From Zavarzinella sp. (GTDB lineage: Bacteria; Planctomycetota; Planctomycetia; Gemmatales; Gemmataceae), in contig JAWKTI010000004.1 of the NCBI GenBank assembly GCA_041399155.1, positions 603,810-667,809 of the forward strand: a stretch of 64,000 nucleotides of DNA. The letters run 5' to 3'. The notes under the pieces are model-generated. The model saw nothing but the letters and a program-made list of their open reading frames with translations. It did not search any database and was not told where the DNA came from. Below are positions 7,540 to 16,567 of this stretch, piece after piece; within the stretch, counting starts at the first letter, position 1, and each line of letters opens with the position of its first letter. The position numbers and the translations under genes are program-made.

Positions 7540-9057
7540 TTATTTGCCCGCCGGAGCCGACGGAACTCGGACCAGACGCAAGCCAAGGTCGTTGCCCCGA
7601 AATGACGGCTCGGCCCTGGCGTTGCTCGATGCCTGGCACATGATGCTGCTGCTGCCCCAGCCTCTCCCGCGGAACACCCGGAGTGAGGCCCCGCGGGCGG
7701 TGGAGGTCCATTGCCACACATTGCCGTGCATGTCGCACAGCCCTAGCTTGTTGGAGGGGTACGCACCAACCCGAGTCGGCCGCCGCAGGTTGAGGCCATC
7801 GCCATGAAAAAAGTTTGCCTGGGTCGAGGAAATGACGTTTGTTGGCTTCGCGAAGTAGTAGCGGTACGAACATTCATCTTCAGAAGTAGCCCCACCCCGG
7901 CAGGCGTATTCCCACTCCGCCTCCGTCGGTAAACGGTACACCCATCCTCGCCCACGCTCTTGTTCGTTCAGATTCTTGAGGAACTCCTGACAGTCGTCCC
8001 ACGATACATTCTCCACCGGGAACAGCTTCAACTCCTCGTCCGAAAGGTCCAGAAGGCTGTTCCGGCCGTTCCCCGTGCGGGAGAAATCGCTCGGGTTCTT
8101 GCCCATGACTGCCTCCCACTGGCCCTGCGTCACGTCGTGCACGGCAATCTCGAAGTCTTCCTCGATCTCTGTCTTTTTCGCCGAACCAGGCGTGCCGTCC
8201 CAACCCAGGTAGGTCGTCCCTTTCGGCAGTTTCACGAAGGTCATCAGGATACTGGAGTCGCGTTCCAGCACGGCGTCGGCTGGTTCACAGCCGGCTGTCG
8301 CAATGGTCACCTCCCGGCTTGGCTGCACCCACTCCTTGTGCAGGTCCGACAGGAAGACCAGTTGAACCTGGCCATCTGCCGAAACGGTCAGCCGGTCATC
8401 AAGGTTGACCAGTGCGTTAGGTACCGCCGCTTTAGGCACCCCGGTGGCCGAGTGCAACTGCACCACCCCGCGCACTTGCAGGATCATCGCCTGGGGCGTT
8501 CGTCGGGCAATGCCGCGCCTCACGCTCCCGAGGGCTGCGACCAGTTTCCGTTGCAATTCCGGCTGGTCCGCGAACTCGTATGGGATTCTCGTGTCCGCCT
8601 CCGCCAGCAGTTGCAGGACCGTCACGTTCCCGCCCTTCACGTCCGTCTCGGCCTTCCGGAAGATGCTCACCAGGAATTCCCGGGCCTTCGTCGCCTTGTC
8701 AGCTTCCGTCTCGGCTTCCTTCCGCCGCTCGTTTGCGATGCCTTTCTGTGCTTCGGCGTCGCGGTACTTCAGGAAGCTTACCGTTGTGCCCACAATCAGC
8801 ACAAGCACCACGGCAACTGTCGCCCCCAGCCACAGCCGTCGCCTCTTCCTTTGCTCTTTCGCCTGCACTTCGGCTTTCTGCCGGTCCCCTTCCAGTTGAA
8901 CAGCTTCCAGTTCCGCCAGTCGTGCCCGTTCGTTTGGCCGCAATCTCCCCAACCACGCGGGTCGTCCGGGCTCTCCACGAACCACCCGTACCACGGCAAT
9001 AGCTGCCCCCGTGGTGAACGACTTCATCTTCATGGTCCGGGGAGCATGAAAGTTCAC
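7540..9057 (-). CDS. SUMF1/FGE-fold protein with N-terminal membrane anchor, coupled to kinase
   Basis: This is a 505-residue protein. Residues 1-75 are basic/coiled, about 76-96 form one membrane segment (WLGATVAVVLVLIVGTTVSF), and a coiled stretch follows. From about 275 to the end lies a formylglycine-generating-enzyme-like fold: VTQGQWEAVMGKNPS, YRLPTEAEWEYACRGG, GLCDMHGNVWQW and a C-terminal RGRGWGSSS...LGLRLVR. The paired catalytic cysteines of true FGE are not evident at the RGGSW-like segment, so enzymatic sulfatase activation is unlikely; such domains often act as binding modules. Its ATG overlaps the kinase stop as ATGA, indicating translational coupling. The gene is strongly G+C-rich compared with the window. 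Confidence 0.85.
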   Translation of the reverse strand: MNFHAPRTMKMKSFTTGAAIAVVRVVRGEPGRPAWLGRLRPNERARLAELEAVQLEGDRQKAEVQAKEQRKRRRLWLGATVAVVLVLIVGTTVSFLKYRDAEAQKGIANERRKEAETEADKATKAREFLVSIFRKAETDVKGGNVTVLQLLAEADTRIPYEFADQPELQRKLVAALGSVRRGIARRTPQAMILQVRGVVQLHSATGVPKAAVPNALVNLDDRLTVSADGQVQLVFLSDLHKEWVQPSREVTIATAGCEPADAVLERDSSILMTFVKLPKGTTYLGWDGTPGSAKKTEIEEDFEIAVHDVTQGQWEAVMGKNPSDFSRTGNGRNSLLDLSDEELKLFPVENVSWDDCQEFLKNLNEQERGRGWVYRLPTEAEWEYACRGGATSEDECSYRYYFAKPTNVISSTQANFFHGDGLNLRRPTRVGAYPSNKLGLCDMHGNVWQWTSTARGASLRVFRGRGWGSSSIMCQASSNARAEPSFRGNDLGLRLVRVPSAPAGK

Positions 9058-12023
9058 TTCACCAGCCGGGGCATGGGGTCGGTTTCGCGTACCGTGCTCA
9101 GGAGCTGCTTGAAGTCATCACGGTCGCGGATGGGGTCGAGATGTTTATCGGTTTTGAGTGAATCCACATCGTTGTACCCGCGACGTACCGCGTCGCGCAG
9201 CAGTTGCACCGCGGTGGCGGCGTACCCTTCTTGGTTGTCCTCACTCGCTCCCGCGGCGGCGGCGTACACGCAGGCGAAGCCGTAGAGGAACTCGTCTGGC
9301 CAGCCGAAGGAAACGCTTTTCCGCAACGCCTCGAGTTCGAGCAGTGCGTCGTCCACTCGCCCGGCGTTCAGGATCGAGGTCACGCGTTTTGCGCGAAGCA
9401 GAGGTAGAAGCCGGTCGTTCGCGCCGAGTTCGATCGCCCGGTCCCATTCCGTGAGGGCTTCTGCGGGCTTCCCCAACCGGTCGTACGCCCTGGCCCGACC
9501 CCAGTGACTGTTTCGCAGGAACAGCCTGGTGGTCGTTTCCCGGGGTTCGGCCTCGTGGATGGGGTGCAGTGTGCCGATGGCTTTTTCGTACCACGCCAGA
9601 CTGTCGGCCGGCTTACCGCCGGCACTCGTCACGTTGCCGAGGTTGCAGTAGCTGCCCGCCAGGTGCACCTTGTACTCGGGGACTGCGGGGAAGTCGTCCA
9701 CCGTCTTCTCGTAGATTGACACCGCCTTCTGGTACTGCTGCTCCGCCTCGCTCCAGTTCTTCTGATCATGAAGCAGACTTCCCAGATTGAGGTGGATTTT
9801 GGCAAGCTGCGAGCGGTGCTCGGGAACGGCAGGGAAGTAGACGACCAGTCTCTCCCGAATCGCCAGCGCCTTCTGGTACTGTTCCTCCGCTTCCGCCCGC
9901 TTCCGCAGGTCCTGCAGCACGTACCCCAGGTTGTTATGGCACATGGTCAGTTTCACCTGAATCGCCGAGTTCGCGGGGAACTCGGCCGCCAGCCTCTCGT
10001 AGATCAGTAGCCCCATCCGGTGTTGTTGTTCCGCTTCCGCCCGCTTCTCCAGTTCCCTCAACAACCCTCCCAGGTTGTCGTGAACCCCGGCCAGGCTGTA
10101 CCGGTACCTGGAGTTGGCGGGGAACTCGACCGCCAGCTTCTCGTAGATCGTTTGCCCCGTCCGGTACTGTGCCTCCGCTTCCGGCCGCTTCCCGAGCGCC
10201 CGCAGCACATTCCCCCGGCTGTTATGGCTCCCCGCCAGGGCCGAGCGGTACGCCGGGTCGGCGGGGAACTCGGCCGCCAGTTTCTCCCGAACCGCCAGCG
10301 CCGTCTGGTGCTGTTGCTCCGCCTCCACCCACTTCCCCAGATCCTTCAGCACCTGCCCTAAGTTGTGGTGACTGCTGGCGAGGTTCGCACGGTACGCGGG
10401 ATCGGTCGGGAACTCGGCCACCAGTTGCTCGAACATCTCGCGCGCTTGGCGGTAGGCGGCCGCGCCTTCTTCCTTCCGACCGATCCGGGACTCGATCTCC
10501 CCCACGCGGAGCGCCGCCTCCGCCACCCGCTTCCGTGAGACCGCGTCGGCCCCCGCTTTCGCCATCAACTTCTGGTACAGCGGCAGCACCGTGGACAGGA
10601 ACTTCCGCTGCCCCTCGCTCACATCCTCCTGGGCACCCAGGGAATCTCCCACGATGTCGCCGGTCATGGCATCCAACCCGGCCCAGAGTTCACGGTTCGC
10701 TTGCTGCTCGTCCTTGCGGGCCACCGTTTCGGCCGCCAACGCCTGTTCCTTCGCCTCCGTCTCCGTCCTTGCAATCCGTTCTTGTTCCCGAGCGATGTCG
10801 GTTTGCTTCTTCGCTTCGAGCAAGCCCATGGTGGTGCTCATGACCCCGATCATCAGCACGCCGGCGATCAGCCCGCCGGCCCACTGCATCACGTTGCGCC
10901 GCTTCCGCTGTTCGCGGCTCTCCACTACGGCCTTCTCCCGGTGCAACTCCGCTTGGCGGGCCCGCTCGTCGGCCGCCGCCCGCAACGCCGCCACCGCCTT
11001 CGCCACCGCCCCCGCGTCCGCCGGCCGGTCGTCGGGCCGCTTGCTCAGGCACCGCTTGCACAGGGCCACCAGCTCCGGCTCCGCCCCACTCTCGTTGAGG
11101 CGGGCATAACATTCTTCGACATTACCCTGGGCTGCCTGAAGACGGGTAGTTTCGGCTGACGAACCCGCAAACGGCGCTTTGCCAGTAAGGATGACCGCGA
11201 GAATTGCCCCTAGCCCAAATACATCCGATTGTTGGTTCACTTTGTGGATGGCCCCGACTGCCTGCTCCGGTGGCATGTACGCCGGGGTGCCCAGCACACT
11301 CCCTGCCTGCGTGAACGCACTGTCCGTCTCTCGCATCGACTGGATCGCCGTCGGGGCGGCCGTCGCGTCCGGGTCGGTGTGCTCCGCCTCCCGCGTGCCG
11401 AGCACCTTGGCCAGCCCCCAGTCCATCACCTGCACCTCGCCGAACGCCCCCACCATCACGTTCCCCGGCTTCAGATCCCGGTGGATGACCTGGTGGGCGT
11501 GGGCGTACGCCACCGCCTGGCACACCTGCTCGAACACCGCCACGAACCGCCCGCGGTCGTCGGCCGGGCCGGTGCGGCCCTTCAGCAGGTCGTCGAGGGT
11601 CTCCCCCTTGATCAACTTCATCGCCAGGAACGGGCGGCCGTCGGGCAGGGTGCCGAGGTCGAACACGGCAGGGATGTTCGGGTGCTGGAGTTGGCCGGAG
11701 ATGCGGGCCTCGTCGGCGAACCGGCGTGCTGCTCCCGATGTGGGAGAGTATTTTTCCTGCAATACCTTTACAGCAACTTCACGTCCAAACACCGTATCGA
11801 TTGCGCGAAAAACTGCCCCCATGCCACCACGGGCGATTTCGGCCCCAAGTTCATACCGAACTGAATTTGGTTTGGGTGTATTTTCAGTAATTGTGGCGTA
11901 ATCGGCACCCGTCGTCACTGCTGGGTCTGCAATCGAATTGGTAACTTCTGGCAGGGCACCAGCGAGTTTCGCCTGGTCGGCTGAAATCGACAGCGTGGGG
12001 TCTTGTTTCGGCTGGTCGCTCAT
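9054..12023 (-). CDS. Membrane Ser/Thr protein kinase (Hanks type) with TPR repeats
   Basis: This is a 989-residue protein starting at ATG 12023 (a TTG four codons upstream is an alternative). The kinase domain (about residues 55-330) has the Gly loop GAEIARGGMGAVF, Lys in VAVKVL, HRDLKPGN and DWG in place of DFG. A juxtamembrane basic segment and one membrane helix (about residue 385-405) follow, then about 500 residues of 42-residue-spaced tetratricopeptide repeats (AEQQHQTALAVREKLAAEFP and variants). This is the usual planctomycete kinase layout: cytosolic kinase, membrane anchor, interaction repeats. The gene is a composition mosaic. The first roughly 95 codons match the ordinary chromosome, while the rest is markedly G+C-rich. 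Targets are unknown. Confidence 0.92.
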   Translation of the reverse strand: MSDQPKQDPTLSISADQAKLAGALPEVTNSIADPAVTTGADYATITENTPKPNSVRYELGAEIARGGMGAVFRAIDTVFGREVAVKVLQEKYSPTSGAARRFADEARISGQLQHPNIPAVFDLGTLPDGRPFLAMKLIKGETLDDLLKGRTGPADDRGRFVAVFEQVCQAVAYAHAHQVIHRDLKPGNVMVGAFGEVQVMDWGLAKVLGTREAEHTDPDATAAPTAIQSMRETDSAFTQAGSVLGTPAYMPPEQAVGAIHKVNQQSDVFGLGAILAVILTGKAPFAGSSAETTRLQAAQGNVEECYARLNESGAEPELVALCKRCLSKRPDDRPADAGAVAKAVAALRAAADERARQAELHREKAVVESREQRKRRNVMQWAGGLIAGVLMIGVMSTTMGLLEAKKQTDIAREQERIARTETEAKEQALAAETVARKDEQQANRELWAGLDAMTGDIVGDSLGAQEDVSEGQRKFLSTVLPLYQKLMAKAGADAVSRKRVAEAALRVGEIESRIGRKEEGAAAYRQAREMFEQLVAEFPTDPAYRANLASSHHNLGQVLKDLGKWVEAEQQHQTALAVREKLAAEFPADPAYRSALAGSHNSRGNVLRALGKRPEAEAQYRTGQTIYEKLAVEFPANSRYRYSLAGVHDNLGGLLRELEKRAEAEQQHRMGLLIYERLAAEFPANSAIQVKLTMCHNNLGYVLQDLRKRAEAEEQYQKALAIRERLVVYFPAVPEHRSQLAKIHLNLGSLLHDQKNWSEAEQQYQKAVSIYEKTVDDFPAVPEYKVHLAGSYCNLGNVTSAGGKPADSLAWYEKAIGTLHPIHEAEPRETTTRLFLRNSHWGRARAYDRLGKPAEALTEWDRAIELGANDRLLPLLRAKRVTSILNAGRVDDALLELEALRKSVSFGWPDEFLYGFACVYAAAAGASEDNQEGYAATAVQLLRDAVRRGYNDVDSLKTDKHLDPIRDRDDFKQLLSTVRETDPMPRLVK

Positions 12024-12398
12024 CGTATTTCCCAAGGACTTCTGCCATCTTAGGGCAAAGAAAACTTGCTTTGCTTAATGAATCTAATTGAGATAGCAAT
12101 GAGAGTATTTTAACTACTGGATAGCGGTGGTACAAGCGATTTGTGCTCTGTATTTTCGAATCTGCTGGTTGCAGCGTTATCGGGATATCGCACACGATCT
12201 GCCTGAACAGAAAAATGAGTGCGTTTACATATCCCCTCGTTAGCACTTTGGTTGGAAGTGGCCAGAATTGCCACGCTGCGAACATTCGCACCGTATTTAT
12301 CCTTCAAAAGGATGAAGCAAGGAAGCATCCGCTCTGCAAAAATGGTGTCGTACTGAGACTGCACATCAACCTAAAGCGATTGTACAGAAAAAACGCAA
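12024..12398. other. Intergenic region upstream of kinase
   Basis: This should hold the kinase promoter (minus strand). Overlapping short frames on both strands (for example a minus frame at 12110-12364 reading LPCFILLKDKYGANVRSVAIL) have no clear start or family match, and I do not call them genes. Confidence 0.5.
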
Positions 12399-12746
12399 TT
12401 AGTAGAAAATGTTCCATTTTACTGGCCTGAACACCAGAAAATACACAACAAGTCCAACGATCGTGTAAATGTAATTCAAAAATGCTATGGAAAGCTGGCG
12501 AATTCTGTTTGGCACAAGATTTTCTAATTCATGCATAATGTGATCCACATTAACACACAGCATCACAATTGAAAGTACGAACCAGACTACAATGGTGAGT
12601 ATCACTTTCACCAATAGCCAGAAACGGTTTTGACCACCAGCGATTAATCTTGCGATACCCGAAACGATCATCGCAATGGAAATCACTGGCATCGTGAAAA
12701 CGTACAACGCCATTGCCAACATTAGTAGAGTGGACCAAAAATTCAC
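12399..12746 (-). CDS. Small multi-pass membrane protein, unknown function
   Basis: The product has 115 residues, with three or four hydrophobic segments (about 5-25, 45-66 and 88-108) separated by short polar loops such as NVDHIMHELENLVPNRIRQ. No family was recognised. It stands alone between the kinase and the toxin-antitoxin pair. The steady membrane-protein pattern over the whole length is the reason for calling it real. No clear ribosome binding site decides the start. Confidence 0.5.
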   Translation of the reverse strand: MNFWSTLLMLAMALYVFTMPVISIAMIVSGIARLIAGGQNRFWLLVKVILTIVVWFVLSIVMLCVNVDHIMHELENLVPNRIRQLSIAFLNYIYTIVGLVVYFLVFRPVKWNIFY

Positions 12747-13062
12747 TGCTTCATCGTTCCACTAAAAATTTCAACAGAAAAATGCTTTTTGAAAAGCAAG
12801 ATGCATTGTAACAGATGAGAAGTGGCTGAACTATCGCAAAAATGATAATTTTCAAACGGATCTTCAGAAGACTTTGGAATGTCCCAGGTCAACCCCGCGG
12901 TGCAGCAAATCGAACAATGATTTGATGACTGGCTTCGTTCTGGAGGATTCGAAGACAACTTTGCCAGGCCCTTCCAGGCTTTGGCACGTATTCGCGTTGT
13001 TCCGATGTTCCTTGTTTGCTCAAAATCAGCTTACATGATCCAGTTTACCTACAGGATAGTCT
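12747..13062. other. Intergenic, nothing recognised
   Basis: No coding pattern, RNA gene or repeat could be supported. A short stretch near 12890-12935 (CCGCGGTGCAGCAA) resembles the 3' end of the methyltransferase gene at 13810-13840, but the match is brief. Confidence 0.45.
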
Positions 13063-13090
13063 TTGTGTGAAGATTGCAATGCTGTATGAT
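13063..13090 (+). promoter_or_regulatory. Candidate promoter of the vapBC-like pair
   Basis: TTGTGT (13063-13068), a 16-base spacer and TATGAT (13085-13090), directly followed by AAAGGAG at 13094-13100 and the antitoxin ATG at 13107. The leader would be very short, as is common for autoregulated antitoxins. Identified by eye only. Confidence 0.3.
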
Positions 13091-13106
13091 AACTAAAGGA
13101 GCGAAA

Positions 13107-13343
13107 ATGAGCCATATTGTAATTGAATCCGTTGTTGGTCCTGATGGGACTCTCGAATTGAAAGTTCCTGTTGGCATGAACAGCGCAAACCAACCAGTGC
13201 GGATCGTGATTGAACCAGTCCGAAAGCAATTGCCCCATGAAGAATGGTGTTCGATTGTTCAATCATTGGGAGGGAGCATTTCCGATCATACATACGTACG
13301 AACAACGCAATTGCCACTAGAAATACTCGAGTCATTCAATTGA
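13107..13343 (+). CDS. VapB-like antitoxin
   Basis: This 78-residue protein starts at an ATG preceded by a strong AAAGGAG. The N-terminal part (IVIESVVGPDGTLELKVP) has the beta-rich pattern of AbrB/Phd-like antitoxin DNA-binding domains. The C-terminal half (HEEWCSIVQSLGGSISD) resembles the toxin-wrapping tail seen in VapB proteins. Its stop TGA overlaps the TTG start of a PIN-domain gene (TTGA at 13340-13343), the usual antitoxin-then-toxin order. It would neutralise VapC and repress the operon. Since the toxin gene is frameshifted, the antitoxin is probably a relic. Confidence 0.7.
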   Translation: MSHIVIESVVGPDGTLELKVPVGMNSANQPVRIVIEPVRKQLPHEEWCSIVQSLGGSISDHTYVRTTQLPLEILESFN

Positions 13344-13749
13344 CTTATTTACATGATACGAACACATGTATTGGTTGGTTACGCCAAAATCAACCACAAA
13401 TCAGTTCACAGATTCAGTCAAAACCACAAGGGATGATCTTTTTGTGTTCTGTAGTTGTTGGAGAACTGTTATTCGGTGTCGAGCGATCAGCTCCTGAGCA
13501 CCGAGCAAAAAATGCTTTGGGTGTTCAGCAAATCAGGCAACTCTTTTCTTCACTCCCTTTCGATGATGCTGCTGCATTTCCTACAGTTTGCTACGAACAG
13601 ATCTTACAGAACGAGGCTTGCTTATTGGAAGTAACGACATGTTAATTGCTGCAATTGCATTAGCAAATAATTGTGTTCTTGTTACCCACAATACTGCAGA
13701 GTTGCACAGAATTGCTGGTTTGATGATCGAAGATTGGCAAGTAGCCTGA
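13340..13749 (+). pseudogene. VapC-like PIN-domain toxin, frameshifted
   Basis: The first frame, from TTG 13340 overlapping the antitoxin stop, reads LTYLHDTNTCIGWLRQN (first PIN aspartate in HDTN) and FLCSVVVGELLFGVERS (conserved Glu). At about 13574-13586 homology moves to another frame, reading YSLLRTDLTERGLLIGSND, then MLIAAIALANN and THNTAELHRIAGL, ending at TGA 13749. The joined protein has the full set of PIN acidic residues and about 136 residues, normal for VapC, an RNase that cleaves tRNA or rRNA. One missing base near TTTCCTACAG explains the break. It could be a genuine mutation or a sequencing error. Confidence 0.75.
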
Positions 13750-13793
13750 AACGACGCCATTCAGTTTCGCCAATTGGGATTAGTTCGCATGGC

Positions 13794-14999
13794 CTATTGA
13801 ACAGATTCCAAGCCGCGGTGCAGCAAGTCCCCCACAATGATGTGCTGACTGATTTCGGTTTGGGTCAGAAACAGCCAGTAGTGGGCCGTACCAGAAAGCT
13901 TCAATTGTGGCATTAGTTCATTCGCGTCGAGCTTCGAACCTCGTTTCATGATCGTCACGCGACCGACGTTGTGTTCTCGCAGCCACGCCCGCAATCGTTT
14001 CAAGTGGTACGGAAAGTGGGCGATCACGCGGAAAACCGTCGCAAATGGCGTGGGGCGACATTCATTCGACGTGAAATAGGCAATCGCTGGGTGAAACTGC
14101 TCCCCATCGAGCTGATTAGCCAGATTGCCCACCAGTTGCGAACGGACAATTGCAGGATCGGGATCGTACAGATATTCGTGAATCTCGCTGGTCACAGGTG
14201 CGTCTTCTGCCTGTTCCGCTTCCAGGTGGTGCGGGCCAGGCAACACGGTGGCGCGCAAATTGGCCGATTTCAGGTCGTGAAACCACAACATGGTTTCCTT
14301 CAGTTCGCCATGCAGGGAAATCATTTCAATTTCCGCTTCGCGGTATTGTTCCAGTTCCACCCACGGGATTGCGGGGGCGACTTTGATTCCCAAGCCTTGC
14401 GATTGGGCGGCAAAAGTGACTATTTCTGATAGCTTTGGTTGATATTCTTCACCTTTGACCGTTCGTTTGCTGCCAGATCGGCGAGATGGATCAACAAAAA
14501 TATACTTTGCTGGTGATAATTGAAAGAGATCTTCATTCAGAAATTCTACCCCACCGTGCCTGGGGTAAACTGCCGAGTTCAACTCCGCACATCGCAAGCG
14601 ATAGGGGTCGCTGTCAATGGCCACTACGTTTGTTACCTGTTGCAGGGCGATGGTATCACCGCCGATGCTGGCGCACCAGTCAGCCACTCTGGGGATATCG
14701 GCGTAACGTCTTGCCCGGTAAGTGGCTACGGCTTCCGAACTCGCCTGTTCCAGTGCTGTCTTTTCAAAATACATATGCCCCGCGTGGGTGAATTTTGTCG
14801 CACCCCGCGTGCGGAGAATGGCCATGCCCAAAGCAGCTTTCGCCAGCAAATCATCAAACTGTCGTCTTAGCATCTGAAAGTGCTGCAAAAACTTGTCTTC
14901 CGTGGGCACCAGCGTGGCTGCTGTTTCTAACGCCGATTGACCCTGGGGTAACAACAAACATTCCAGAACGGTTAACGGTTCGGATGGGGTGTCCTGCAT
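13794..14999 (-). CDS. Class I SAM methyltransferase with THUMP-like domain
   Basis: This is a 401-residue protein. The SAM-binding region is ADWCASIGGDTIAL (residues about 107-120) followed by VVAIDSDPYRL, and an FVDPSRRSG segment sits at the position of the catalytic NPPY-like loop. The C-terminal ~90 residues (FRVIAHFPYHLKRLRAWL to GTAHYWLFL) match the THUMP-like domain found in this uncharacterised family. RNA base methylation is suspected from the fold, not shown. The start ATG shares one base with the stop of the upstream D-aminoacylase-like gene (TGATG), so it is the last gene of a three-gene operon. Substrate unknown. Confidence 0.85.
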   Translation of the reverse strand: MQDTPSEPLTVLECLLLPQGQSALETAATLVPTEDKFLQHFQMLRRQFDDLLAKAALGMAILRTRGATKFTHAGHMYFEKTALEQASSEAVATYRARRYADIPRVADWCASIGGDTIALQQVTNVVAIDSDPYRLRCAELNSAVYPRHGGVEFLNEDLFQLSPAKYIFVDPSRRSGSKRTVKGEEYQPKLSEIVTFAAQSQGLGIKVAPAIPWVELEQYREAEIEMISLHGELKETMLWFHDLKSANLRATVLPGPHHLEAEQAEDAPVTSEIHEYLYDPDPAIVRSQLVGNLANQLDGEQFHPAIAYFTSNECRPTPFATVFRVIAHFPYHLKRLRAWLREHNVGRVTIMKRGSKLDANELMPQLKLSGTAHYWLFLTQTEISQHIIVGDLLHRGLESVQ

Positions 15000-16567
15000 C
15001 AGAATGTCCGTCGCAAACCTTTGCCAGGCAAGGAGTTAGTCATTACTCCCTCCTGCAATACTGGTATGCCATTTACCAGCACGTGGTGCATGCCCGTGGC
15101 CAGCAGATTCGGTTGTTCAAACATGGCATGGTCCTGAATCTCTGTGGCAGAAAAAACAGCGATATCTGCCGCACAGCCGGGTGCCAGCAGGCCACGGTCG
15201 TGCAAACCATGACGACGGGCTGGGTGCCTGCTGCATTTCATCACCGCTTGTTCCAGTGTCCACGCACCATTGCGGACATAATGACCGAGATAGCGGGCAA
15301 AACAACCTCGTCCGCGTGGGTGAGGGTGCCCACCAACGTATATGCCATCTGAGCCGGCCATCATCCGATGATCCCGCATCAACGCCACAATATCCTGATC
15401 GTTCCGCCCAGGCTGATGTGGGCAGATGCCATTGGTGGCTAACTGCGTCGCCAGCAGTAATTCAATAATCAGGTCCGGGATCGCCAGTCCGGTATCTGCT
15501 GCCGCTTCGGTCAGCGTTTTCCCTTCCAGGTGCTGAAATTGTGCTGCAGGCACCGATCCTAAGATGATCTTGCGAATGTCAAAGCGTGGATTATCCATCC
15601 AGCCACGCATTCGCTGACGGATATCATCGGCCCGCAGGCGTTCCAGGGTGGCTTCAATCCCACCAGATTGAACTTCCTGTGGCAGACAGAGCATGTTCAG
15701 TAAGGTGGAACCAAACAGGTAGCAGTAGAGGTCGAATGTCAGGTCGACCCCACGTGCCTGCATTTCATCCATTTTTGGGATGACCATGCTCGCCACAGAA
15801 TTAAAGTGGGAAATGTGCACCGCACAGTTCGCCCCCAGGCTAATTTGCGCAACTTCTTCCATGGCAGTAAGATACGCTGCGGGCGTATACCCACGCATGT
15901 GGGTGACGTAGACGCCATTGTATGGGGCAATTTCTTCACAAAGTGCCACAAATTCGGCAACGTCGGCATAGAGGCTGGGGATGTAGTCCAACCCACTGGA
16001 AAGCCCCACGGCCCCTTGTTCCATTCCTTCACGCACCAGGTGCCGCATCTGTTTCAATTCTGTGGCAGTCGGTGGGCGTTTTTCCAGACCCATCACCTCC
16101 ATGCGAATATTACCATTTGGTAATAATGCTGCCGCGTTCATCCCAACGCGGTTGTTGAAACAGTTCAGGTATTCTTCGAGTGTCTGCCAGTCCAGGCCCG
16201 GCGTGGGGTAATTTCCATTGAATGCGGCAGTGTAACGACGCATGTAGTCGAGAGTTTTTGGGCCCGCTGGTGCCATTGCCACCCCATCCTGCCCAATGAT
16301 ATAGGTAGTAACCCCCTGACGAATCGCCGCTTCGTGGGTCGGATCGTGGAAAAGAATCAGGTCGCCATGGACGTGGGCATCCACCATCCCAGGTGCCACG
16401 ATCAGGCCACGGGCGTCAATCTGCCTGGCTGCCACAGCATTCGGAAACTTCCCGATTGCGGCAATCCGGTCGCCCACGATGGCAAGATCGGCCTGGTAAC
16501 GTGGCAGCCCACTGCCATCAACAATTGTCCCACCGGAGATCAGGTAGTCATACATCGTATTACTCAT
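14999..16567 (-). CDS. N-acyl-D-amino-acid deacylase family amidohydrolase
   Basis: This 522-residue zinc amidohydrolase hydrolyses N-acyl-D-amino acids or related amides. Seen: the N-terminal beta sandwich (YDYLISGGTIVDGSG), the metal-binding VDAHVHGD near residue 65, YVTHMRGY, the AVHISHFNS histidine, and MAGSDGIYVGG with the catalytic aspartate near the C terminus. ATG 16567 is chosen because it overlaps the upstream gene's stop (ATGAGTAA) and gives the family N terminus. A further in-frame start lies at 16621, inside the upstream gene. No signal peptide is evident, so the enzyme is probably cytosolic. Confidence 0.88.
   Translation of the reverse strand: MSNTMYDYLISGGTIVDGSGLPRYQADLAIVGDRIAAIGKFPNAVAARQIDARGLIVAPGMVDAHVHGDLILFHDPTHEAAIRQGVTTYIIGQDGVAMAPAGPKTLDYMRRYTAAFNGNYPTPGLDWQTLEEYLNCFNNRVGMNAAALLPNGNIRMEVMGLEKRPPTATELKQMRHLVREGMEQGAVGLSSGLDYIPSLYADVAEFVALCEEIAPYNGVYVTHMRGYTPAAYLTAMEEVAQISLGANCAVHISHFNSVASMVIPKMDEMQARGVDLTFDLYCYLFGSTLLNMLCLPQEVQSGGIEATLERLRADDIRQRMRGWMDNPRFDIRKIILGSVPAAQFQHLEGKTLTEAAADTGLAIPDLIIELLLATQLATNGICPHQPGRNDQDIVALMRDHRMMAGSDGIYVGGHPHPRGRGCFARYLGHYVRNGAWTLEQAVMKCSRHPARRHGLHDRGLLAPGCAADIAVFSATEIQDHAMFEQPNLLATGMHHVLVNGIPVLQEGVMTNSLPGKGLRRTF

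Noticed and set aside
7960..9285. 441-residue plus-strand frame
   Set aside because: Antisense of the G+C-rich SUMF1-like gene; high G+C produces long chance frames.
10169..11901. Several long plus-strand frames
   Set aside because: Antisense of the kinase gene; composition-driven.
12110..12364. 84-codon minus frame upstream of the kinase
   Set aside because: No start signal, no family, and it would occupy the kinase promoter region.
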